Of a DNA stretch of 64,000 nt, positions 53,501-62,389 are shown piece after piece. The stretch spans positions 1,364,001-1,428,000 of the forward strand of contig JAPFBL010000233.1 of NCBI GenBank assembly GCA_026182355.1, given 5' to 3'. Numbering within the stretch: position 1 is the first letter of the stretch; each line of letters begins with the position of its first letter. Under the pieces are notes generated by a model. The model worked only from the letters and a program-made list of their open reading frames with translations. It was not told where the DNA came from and searched no databases. The translations under genes were made by a program, and so were the position numbers. The DNA is from Hermatobates lingyangjiaoensis. Lineage: Eukaryota; Arthropoda; Insecta; Hemiptera; Hermatobatidae.

Positions 53501-54895
53501 GTAAAAGAACTTATAAAATTAGAAAGAAAATGACTCTATTGTATTATAAATTTATATTTAACATGTCAAAACCGAGAATTTCTTAAATAGAGTAGTCCAG
53601 ATCAAGAGACCATTACAAAAAAACTCTAAAATCAATCAAGAAATCAGTGAATACAAAAATATACTAACAATTATAGTCAGGAATTTTTTACTAATTTAAA
53701 TACCTGAATAAACAATTCATAAATATCAAGTTACATTTAAGTAATTAAATCAAATGGTCCAACAGCTATTTGGTTTTTCTTCTTAATAGGTTTTTATTCA
53801 AATTACATTTATTCATAAGCGATGTGTCATCTCTTGTCTTTATTAATGCCTTTTTTTTTTAAACTAGTAAGTTGTTTAGTGTATTTCATTTACTGTTTTT
53901 CTTTGAATTCTTGGAAAATTGTTGGGACTGGTTTAGCAGTAGTACTAGAAAATAAACTAAGGTAGAGGTGTATAAATAAATTGGCTTTTAGTCGGAGTAA
54001 CAAGACAACAAGTTAAGTTAATGGTATTGCAAAGAAATATGGTCATCCAGAGCGTTGCGTGTAATTTGTTTGGTTTTTGTTTTTGTTTTTTTAAGTGCAT
54101 GGTGACTTTTAGGAAATCCTGTATTATCCAGGACATGGGGAACAATCGTCATTACTGGGCTAAACCGGGTCACATTTTACCGTTTTAAAACGAGCCACCA
54201 GTTTAATCTTTTCCATTCCCTACAAAAAAAAAAGTCAAAATTGTGTATGGAATTCTGTGCTTCATGGTAACTTGTCAGGTTGATGATAACGCATGAGGAT
54301 TGTTGGCCACCCAAGGCAAACTAATACCTTCTGCCTATTCGAACCCTCAAGAGACCAAAACCCTGCTTTTTTTTTTTATTTCAACGAAATTTCTGTTTAC
54401 TTTTTCTCTCTTCTTTTAATTTTTTTTTCCAACAATAAATGATGGATTATACCTCTAATTTTGACTCATAATTTAAAAGTTTGAAACAAATTTTAATGTA
54501 TTATTTCACCAGATTTTGTGAAAATATAAAGAATGAGGCAAAGAGTTAATCAAACTATTCTATATGACAACCTCCTCTATTTCACATGATGTATCTCGAC
54601 CGTATCTATATATCATCAATATAGATGTGGTCGAGGTACACAACCACTATAATATTATCTATTATAGATGATTTTTTTTTTATTTGGCCCCATGGTAGAA
54701 TAAAGTGACCTCTTGTTTCGTCCTTTAAAATATTTTCTTCATCATTTCCTTTACAAACGAAATATTCTTTTCGTTTCTATTCTATATTCTATTCTTTTGG
54801 TTCTCAAACCAAATATTCTTCAAGGATATCAATGTCACCCCTAATAATAGCCATCTTTCTAATTCTGTGTTTTTTAAACCAACTAGTGCTCAGCA
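53501..54895. other. AT-rich; hairpin at 54588-54642
   Basis: GTATCTCGACCGTATCTATA and TATAGATGTGGTCGAGGTAC form an imperfect 21-bp hairpin with a 7-nt loop. No gene is recognised. Confidence 0.45.
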
Positions 54896-55032
54896 CACAC
54901 TCTCACACACACACACACACACACAACATATATATATATATTCGTGTGTGCATGAGTGTGGAAGTACAAAATCGAATGAAGGCAAACAAATATAATGACA
55001 GGAATGAGCTGGCCAGTATATATATATATATA
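54896..55032. repeat. (CA)n and (TA)n microsatellites
   Basis: A CA run at 54897-54925 followed by TA runs at 54929-54941 and 55017-55031. Confidence 0.88.
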
Positions 55033-55252
55033 GAGTTCAATGTAGAAAAAGAAACATCGAGAAATTAAAAGCACACACTTACAGTCTCTAATTTTCGGTT
55101 TGAACCAGTGCGCTTGGTTTTCCTCTCTTATTTCTCGTGAAGACAGTTCAAACCAAAAATTTGAGACTGCGTGTGCTTTTAATTTCTCTATGTTTTTTTT
55201 TCTACATTGAAGTATATTTGTTCGTTTCGGATCGTATTTCCAACGAAAAAGT
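55033..55252. repeat. family C inverted pair
   Basis: The left arm GAGTTCAATGTAGAAAAAGA mirrors the right arm ending TTTCTACATTGAAG. The family C head (CAGTGCGCTTGGTTTTCCTC) and core (GTGAAGA, C to G at the first base) lie between. The end AACGAAAAAG is followed by a TA run. Confidence 0.8.
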
Positions 55253-55259
55253 ATATATA

Positions 55260-56251
55260 TATGGATCATCGTGATGACTAGGTAGTAGAAACATACGAGT
55301 AAGTTTCTGTCATTTCTTTCATTATGACTTCCATCCAACTAGTCAATTCACCAAGTATTTGATTGCCTTTTCTTCTTAAAGAATATTATTATTTCTTAGA
55401 TCTGTAGGCAGATTGAGTGTATTACCGCTGTTACTCTATAAAGTTCATTATTATTTTATTACTGTAGAAGTATTACGGAATAATCCATGATAAACACAAG
55501 GATGGATATTATGAGGTCCAATATCGTGTTATGTAAAGTGATAAATTAAACCAGGATTCTGTTTAATATTGCACATTCCCTATTAGATCATCACTTAGCA
55601 GGCATGCCTTCACCGACCTAGAGCATTAATATAGCACTTTGTGGCAATAATATGGCTGAGCCATCCAAGTATTATTAATTAATTTTCAAAAAGAAATATT
55701 TGACGTTAATTACTACAACTTTAATTTCTCATTATAATGGACTACTGAAAGCCCACAAATATTTCTAGAAACACTAGGGTCTATGCATGGGTTATTGCAC
55801 CATTGCCATTGGACGTGCTCAATGCATGTATGTATACTTTTGCCAATTTATATCAGACTGGAGATGACTTTAGTGATTGATGAAGGTAGACTCCTCAAAA
55901 CGATTACATCAATAAGTGAGTTCCCACCTTGACTTTTTTCAAATATTTGATGTTATTATGCTGTTCCATTTTAGGATTTTATTTTTGTTGAAAAGTAGTA
56001 TATAGTATCATGAATAAAACTTGAACTGAAGATTTTAATAGATTTACATATACTGAGATCTTTAGAGCTCATTATTCATGTTTTTTCGATGATATTTTGT
56101 GTGAATATCTGTACGGTTGGATATGTGATCATCAGAAATAGGGACGGGCAGCCTTTTGTGAACTGGGAGCCGCAATATATACTCGTAAATTCTAAATGAC
56201 CGCGGACCGCATGGTATTTTCTGTGGCATTTGTATATAGACACACATACAC
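55260..56251. other. AT-rich, no gene seen
   Basis: Nothing recognised. TATCAGACTGGAGATGACTT followed by GAAGGTAGACTCCTCAAAAC (55850-55905) looks like an unrelated, very old PLE repeat. Weak. Confidence 0.35.
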
Positions 56252-56265
56252 TATATATATATATA

Positions 56266-56388
56266 TATAAAGATTTCACATAAACACGTGAAACAAAAAT
56301 CAATGATCAAACCACAATAAGAAATGAGAAAACTAGACTAAAGTCTTTCAATCGTAACAAGCGGTCTTCGTCAGAGTCAAAAACCCAA

Positions 56389-56393
<5 letters not shown>
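56266..56393 (-). repeat. PLE terminal repeat, family A
   Basis: AGATTTCACATAAACACGTG through AAAAACCCAACT, with a ribozyme-like motif at 56336-56378 (minus). AGATCT is mutated to AGACTT here. TA runs flank it. Confidence 0.85.
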
Positions 56394-56417
<24 letters not shown>

Positions 56418-56423
<6 letters not shown>

Positions 56424-56755
56424 ATAAAGTTTATCAGGACTCGGTCAGTTCTTCAGGTTGAAATTAAACTCTCATTGCCAACGTTTCGATCTTTATTTAA
56501 AACCTTTTTCATAGGCAGAAGTATAAATTTTGAAACAGAAAAACTAAGTATTACATTACAAATTAGTTTTCTTTGTAAAATAATTTGTAATGTAATACTT
56601 AGTTTTTCTGTTTCAAAATTTATACTTCTGCCTATGAAAAAGGTTTTAAATAAAGACTGAAACTTTGGCAATGATTAATTTGAACCTGAAGAACTGACCA
56701 AGTCCCGTTTAACTTTGTTTCGTTTCTATTCCACGGTCGATACTTTTATCAATAT
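56418..56755. repeat. family G inverted pair
   Basis: Arms 56432-56566 and 56580-56705 with a 13-bp spacer (GTTTTCTTTGTAA). Both carry the variant core CTATGAAAAAGGTTTTAAAT. The outer right end CCACGGTCGATACTTTTATC leads into TA-rich DNA. Confidence 0.85.
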
Positions 56756-56778
56756 TTATATAATTTTGGATAATAAAT

Positions 56779-57225
56779 ATGTGTTTCTATGAGGATATAA
56801 GACAAACATATGGATGTGATATGAGTGAATGTTTAAAAAAGTGGCTTAGTTGCATAGTTAAGTTAGCCAGACAATCAAGTCGAAGAATTTTCTTATTAAA
56901 ATGCCGTAGTGATTGTTTATTTTCTAAGCATATTAGTGATTATGATAATTCAGTGGAAGATTTAGTTGTAAACGACAGTCCTTTTCATAGAGAAATGGAG
57001 AAAGTGATAAACCGGTTTAAGCAAAGTGTATTGAACATTGAAATCAAAGTTACAATTTGGCGCATTGATAATATTAATAGGACTATTAGAAATTGTAATG
57101 AAAAGGCAAATGAATAATTACTAGATATTATTGTTAGAAGCTATATAGATACAATGGCCAGGCTCAGAGAAAGTACATTTATGAAATCTAAATATAATTT
57201 AGAAAAGAAGGTATCTAACCTAAAA
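56779..57225 (+). pseudogene. PLE protein N-terminal region
   Basis: MCFYEDIRQTYGCDMSECLK, QSSRRIFLLKCRSDCLFSKH, then after one stop at 57115 LLDIIVRSYIDTMARLRES and KYNLEKKVSNLK in the same frame. It is the poorly conserved N-terminal part of a PLE protein. It is interrupted at 57226 by a family G repeat and resumes at about 57800. Confidence 0.7.
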
Positions 57226-57455
57226 ACATTCAGACTACAGTTGTTGTTAAAATCCACATACTATTTTTCTTTGTAAAATAATTTGTATCGTAATACTTAG
57301 TTTTTCTTTTTCAAAATTTATACTTCTGCCTATGAAAAAGGTTTTAAATAAAGACCGAAACGTTGGCAATGAGAGTTTAATTTGAATCTGAAGAACTGAC
57401 TCAGTCCCGATAAACTTTATTTTCGTTTCAATTCCACGGTCGACACTTTTATCAA
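57226..57455 (+). repeat. family G repeat inserted in a PLE gene
   Basis: CAGACTACAGTTGTTGTTAA to CGATAAACTTTATTTTCG, with the core-like motif at 57328-57367. It splits the PLE reading frame and is therefore younger than that PLE copy. Confidence 0.8.
57328..57367 (+). ncRNA. hammerhead-like motif with variant core (family G)
   Basis: GCC stem I, then TATGAAAAA in place of the CTGANGA box, stem II GGTTTT..AGACC, GAA, ACGT, T, GGC closing stem I. All G copies share this variant, so it is a fixed feature of the family, not decay. Confidence 0.35.
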
Positions 57456-57462
57456 TATATAT

Positions 57463-57540
57463 ATATATGACGACGGATGTCGAAATATCGAAGTGAGTTC
57501 TGTATTGTCTTTCTGTGTTCTTTTCTATGTGTTAAAGTGT
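57463..57540 (+). repeat. family D repeat fragment
   Basis: GACGACGGATGTCGAAATAT then GAAGTGAGTTCTG, cut at the 5' side inside the core by a TA run. It is nearly identical to 31741-31820. Confidence 0.75.
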
Positions 57541-57541
57541 A

Positions 57542-57581
<40 letters not shown>
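57540..57581. repeat. (TA)n array
   Basis: A TA run between family D and family I fragments, within the disrupted PLE gene. Confidence 0.88.
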
Positions 57582-57584
<3 letters not shown>

Positions 57585-57589
57585 GGTAA

Positions 57590-57665
57590 CTTACCACAAA
57601 TGAATGAAGATAGTCGCTCTGAGGCCTTTCGTTTTCACGTCATCAGAGAGCAAGTGAATACAAGT
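57590..57665 (-). repeat. PLE terminal repeat, family I
   Basis: GTAACTTACCACAAATGAAT through CATCAGAGAGCAAGTGAATA. It contains the cleanest small ribozyme-like motif of the window at 57617-57650. Confidence 0.7.
57617..57650 (-). ncRNA. hammerhead-ribozyme-like motif (family I)
   Basis: Minus strand, 34 nt: CTCT, CTGATGA, extra C, GT-GAAA-AC stem II, GAA, AGGCCT palindrome, C (cleavage-site position), AGAG pairing with CTCT. Every element is intact. Stem II is only 2 bp apart from the extra base. Confidence 0.55.
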
Positions 57666-57795
57666 TGTAGGCAGGTTATGAATTTTGATTTATAGTTGGA
57701 TTAAGATTGGCATTATTGACAGTATTTTTCCCAATTACAGTTGAAACAGTCTTGATTTGTTTAACGATTCCTTCAATTAGATATCAATTTCAATA

Positions 57796-58536
57796 GAAAT
57801 ATCAGCGTTGGGATATGGATTCAGTTTCATACCGGATGACAAGGGAGTTAATTACGTTGAATTGGCAAATAGCTTTAATAATTTGGAAAATGTGAACCCT
57901 GATGAAATCAAAATAGCTATTTGTAAAGGTGTTATTTATAGATCTATTAATGAAATAGTACCACATGTTCCAAAGCGTTTTTCTGAGGTCTATAAAAGAA
58001 TAAAGAACAACAATGAAATAAAAGTTACAAAAGCAGATAAGTCAGGTGCTATAGTATTACTGAACAAGACAGATTATATTACAAAGATGGAAACCCTATT
58101 ATCTGATACTAATATCTGTGATTTATTAAATTGAGACCCAACTGAAAATTACAATAGTCTTTTCAATAAGAGGTTGGAATTAATTTTAAAAGATAATAAT
58201 AATCTATTAACAAAATTTGTCAGTAGATCTCCTTCTCTACCTTACATGTATGGCTTGATTAAAACACAAAAAGATGGTTATCCCGCCAGACAGATTGTTA
58301 GCTCCATTGGTTCAGTAGGCTACAAGCTATCAAAATGGTTGGTCCATGTTTTATCGCCATTGGTAGGTACTATTTCCCAAAGTCATATCAAGAACAACAT
58401 TGAACTGGTTTCAAAGCTAAATTCATATTCCTTTCAGAATAGTATGCTGTTAAGCTTTGATGTTAAAGCACTTTTTACAAATGTGCCAGTTGAAGATTTA
58501 TTAGTTTTTCTAGAAACAATATATATATCAATATAA
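57796..58536 (+). pseudogene. PLE reverse transcriptase, N-terminal half
   Basis: ALGYGFSFIPDDKGVNYVEL, then KVTKADKSGAIVLLNKTDYI (RT motif 1: 'xADKGxxxVxxxxxDY'). After one stop at 58132-58134 it continues DPTENYNSLFNKRLELILK, LPYMYGLIKTQKDGYPARQI (the 'P.lYGLPKiHK..PlRPIVS' block), SIGSVGYKLSKWL and SMLLSFDVKALFTNVPVEDL (SFDVxxLFTNVP). The frame ends in ETIYISI where DNA becomes ATATATAT. The palm YxDD and endonuclease are absent. Confidence 0.92.
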
Positions 58537-59700
58537 TTAATGTACCTTATTTTTTTCATATTATGGTAGTTAATTCTGTATTGATGTAGTCATAAGGATG
58601 TCAGAAAATATAATATTTTATGATAATATATTTTTTAGAGCATATTTTATGCTCAATTATGTTTAATTGAGAATTTGATGGTGCTAGACCAAACTTCTTT
58701 AAAGAAAAAAAGTGTAAAAATTACATATAAATGTGTTAGCTTATGGTATCGAAATGACACTTTTCACGACCCAGGAAAGCAATAACAATGAGTATTTGGA
58801 AATTTGCTCTCCACAGGTTTAAAATTTGGGTTCATCATTCCAGTCTAATGATTGAGTTTAATATGATAACATATTCAGATCAAAATATAATAAAAAAGTA
58901 TAAATGTAGACAGAAAATTATTAGTTGATTAGAAATTGATGGGTTTATTTTTTACAGATAATGTTAACAAAAAATTTAAAATGACGTGATTATGAAGATT
59001 TTAGTCAAGACAAAGCCAGTTTTATGGAGAACTGATAGTTTAAATTATATTTGACAAAGCAATAAATTTAATATTATTATATTGACTTGATAAATTAATT
59101 CAAGTCTTTTTAAAATCTTTAAAATGTCACTCCTTAAAACTTATTTCTTAAAGAAAAAGTTTCATTTTGTATGGTTTCTGAATAAGAGACTTTTAACTAA
59201 CTTCAGTGCTTTTAATTATACAATGAATTAAATCGATGATTATTTATTTAGGTTAAAATAAATTACTTAAGTCCCCTTACCACAATACAAACGCAAAAAG
59301 AGTAACTTTGTAATTCACTAACATTTGTTAAAGACGACTTAATTTATTGAACTAGTGAAAGTAAATAATCGCTTAAGAAAATGCCATTTGTTAGTTTTGA
59401 AAGTTGTAAAAGTAACTTTCTTTCATAGAATCAAAAGAGTACAAATCGTAAGATTTTAAACTAGAAATACCAGAAATAAAAAAAAATTATCTTACCTTAA
59501 TTTTATTCATTTTACAAACAAGAAAAAGTTATTTTTTTTACAATAGTAGTCAAACTTATTTTATTAAGAATATAAATTAAATCGATTTAAACTTTTATCT
59601 CTCATGATGCTAGATATCAAATTTAAAGAAATGCAATAACAAATATAGACTGTCTCCTAATATTTTTTACAGTTTCTTCGCATCAAAAATCTTTAAAAAA
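58537..59700. other. AT-rich, no gene seen
   Basis: Nothing recognised. Confidence 0.45.
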
Positions 59701-59714
59701 ATAGTTTAAATTAT

Positions 59715-60334
59715 GTGTTCTTAAACGTTATAGAGCCATGGTTGAAGTGTTGGAGAATACGCATTAACGAACAGAAAAGTGTTCACGTAACATTCACGTT
59801 GCGACCAGATACGTGTTCTCCAGTCTTCTTTAACCATATTCCGATCCCTCAAGCTACAACCACCAAATACTTAGGACTTCAACTTGACGACTTACTTGTG
59901 CTCCCCATACAAAAATAAAACGAACAGAACAATACAGACGGTATAAACTTTTACTACACTTAATGGATCTACGCACAAAATTAATGACTGACAACAAACT
60001 ATTACTTTACAGAACTGTGATTATGCCTATTTGGGCATACGGCATTGAGATATGGGAAACAACAAAGAAAACTAATTCTCAGAGGATACAAATTCTTCAA
60101 ACCAAAATCCTTCGTAAAATTCTTCATTGTCCCTTCTATATATCAAACCAAACAATTTATTCCGACCTGAAGTTCCCAACAGTTCAGCAGGTAGCAATAT
60201 CCCGCTATAAAACGTTTCACAAAAAACTTCCAAAAAATAGTAATCCCTCAATCCTAACAATATCCTCCACAAGCATTCGAGGAAATCCCAGAAGACGTCT
60301 GAAGAGGATGTGGCTAAGAGATTTATTACTATGA
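59715..60334 (+). pseudogene. Jockey-type RT, C-terminal part
   Basis: FLNVIEPWLKCWRIRINEQK, SVHVTFTLRPDTCSPVFF and TTKYLGLQLDD, then a frameshift near 59915. Next MDLRTKLMTDNKLLLYRTVI, MPIWAYGIEIWETTKK, ILRKILHCPFYISNQTIYSD and RGNPRRRLKRMWLRDL. This is the region downstream of the RT palm in Jockey ORF2. It is 5'-truncated. The 3' UTR probably runs to about 60460 (AAATAAAATTAAAATATT). Confidence 0.88.
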
Positions 60335-60464
60335 ACTAGGAAGTGTAGTCACTGGATTGTTTTTTCCATCCTGTGTTCCCTCCCACATCTGTGTTATCAG
60401 TGTCACTGGTAATGTAATACTTACATTGTTGTGACTTTAAACAAATAAAATTAAAATATTACTG

Positions 60465-61450
60465 ACCCTATCAGAATGCCCAGTTATGCAATGTTATGAT
60501 TGGTACTACTTTCGGTTCCATCGGATAGAAGGGAGGTTATTTCTTTCTTCCTGGAAGGAAGATAAGGGATTCATCTTAAAAGAAAATAATTGAGGACCAT
60601 TGCATTACACTAAGTTGTGATTGTTTTCAAACTGTAAATTATGAAACATAAAAACAGACGAAAAAAAACACTTTGAAAAAGTCACATGATTTATGAACAG
60701 CAATGATTAAAAAAGATGGAGGGTAATAATTTATGTAACAAGAGTCATGATAACGGTCTTCTTAAATGTCGAGACTAATTTACAAGGATAATTTCCGTCG
60801 TAAAAAAAATTAATCCATAATCAATATGCCAGGAAGATTAGTTTTTGGGGGTATCTTGATTTCTTTAAGCAAATACATTAATCAAAACTGTTTTTTGATT
60901 AATGATTTCTGATGTTCTACCAGACTCTGGTATTCCATTTTTCAACGAAAGCGATCGCAAAGTTAAAGGGGAGAACAACTTTTTTTTTTTTAAAACCAAT
61001 TTTCAACAGCAAGTGATGCGAGGAATCTTAATAATTTCAAGTGAAAAAAGTTTTTGAATAGGTTAGTAAAGGGTAAGTGAAAATTATTCAAGAAAAAAAT
61101 GCAACATTTTTTTAATTTTTAGGAAGTAAGAAGTTTAAAAAAAAAATAATCATTAAAAGATTAAAACATAGTTTATAGTGGAGTCAACATTTATATAAAA
61201 CATTAACTAATGGTCAGTCCAACATTTTCATTTATTTATTTTATCTGTTCTCATTAATACCATAAATGATGTTAGTTATTTTGGCTTTCAATCCTCCAAA
61301 AAAGATGTTTTGTTATATTCACCAGTGGGTTTTACATGTTTTCATTGATGCCTAAAGTCAAATTAGTTATTTTAACTTGATCACTGTGTTAGTACACAAT
61401 GAAAATTGAATCCACATTTGAAGTTTTAAATTTTGCTAGTTTTAAATGTA
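60465..61450. other. AT-rich, no gene seen
   Basis: Nothing recognised. Confidence 0.45.
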
Positions 61451-61454
61451 TTTA

Positions 61455-61860
61455 GAGTAGGGATCTTTAACGAGTACCTGACATCGTACAGGCTCGGGAA
61501 TGACAGTACGAGTATATAGTCCTGTAGTTAGACAGGTGTAGGTTTACAGATACCATCTTTACCTTTAGTAGTTAAGGTTACAGGTGAGAATCTTGGGTTG
61601 TAACAATGCTTTTTACTTTACTACAAGTTAAGTACAGTGATCATGAAATAATTGTTCTAGAAAGTTTTAGAGGTATGGACAACAGACTAAGGTACACTCA
61701 AGCTCCAAGCAGGCTAATTGTGCTTTCCTAAGAAGGACGTGCTCAGATTTACTCACCTCCCAAGGGAGTAATTCGAGGGCCTAATGGGTATTGAACCCCG
61801 GACCTACCAGTCAAGAAGTGAGCACGTTGCCATTGAGATAACCTGCCACTCCTAGACAAT
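61455..61860 (-). mobile_element. tRNA-derived SINE (long form)
   Basis: The head is on the minus strand at 61855-61780: GGAGTGGCAGGTTATCTCAA (A box) and GGTCCGGGGTTCAATACCCA (B box). A body follows with GGGAGGTGAGTAAATCTGAG and GCACGTCC. The tail at 61500-61455 is GAGCCTGTACGATGTCAGGT..CTCGTTAAAGATCC, shared with 34085-34155. Pol III-transcribed, mobilised by a LINE partner. Confidence 0.8.
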
Positions 61861-61891
61861 AGTCCATATTAATCTATATAAATAAAAGAAT

Positions 61892-62345
61892 GATTTTGTC
61901 TGTACATTGCTTAGAACTGACTCATTTCAACTTTCCTTTACGTTTCATACATTAGAGAAACCGAATCCACCCTTAGAAATATTTCTGTCGGTTTGTCCGC
62001 AAAATTTTGTCACAAGTAAACTCAACCACCATAAGACATATCAAGCTGAAACTTTGACAGTAGATTTGTGTACGTCTAACTTAAAATATAGGTTCTGAGT
62101 TGATTGGAAATTCAACATAGAAACTAACTTATAGACGTTTAAAGCAAAAACATTTGTCAGAAGTAAACTCAGCCACCATGAGACATAACGAGTTGAAACT
62201 TTGATTCTAGATTTGTGTAGGTCTATCTTAAAATATAAGCTCTAAATATATTGATAATTCAGTGCAGAAGCGAAGTTATGGACCTTTAAGCTATATTTTA
62301 CTAACTTTACAGACATGTTTATTTTGAAAATATTTAGGTGTAACA
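61892..62345. repeat. dispersed repeat J (copy 2, internally duplicated)
   Basis: It matches 42671-42965. A block of about 150 bp (AAACTCAACCACCATAAGAC to ..AAATATAGG) recurs at about 62165-62240 (AAACTCAGCCACCATGAGAC), so the repeat is partly duplicated in tandem here. Confidence 0.65.
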
Positions 62346-62389
62346 AGTAGGTATTGTTAGTTGATTTTAATTTCATTTGCGTATATTCA

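Noticed and set aside
54588..54642. microRNA precursor
   Set aside because: The hairpin is only about 21 bp per arm with a 7-nt loop and no flanking stem; too short for a typical animal precursor without expression data.
54883..55338. 151-codon minus-strand ORF
   Set aside because: Built from CA and TA microsatellites and a family C palindrome; no protein signal.
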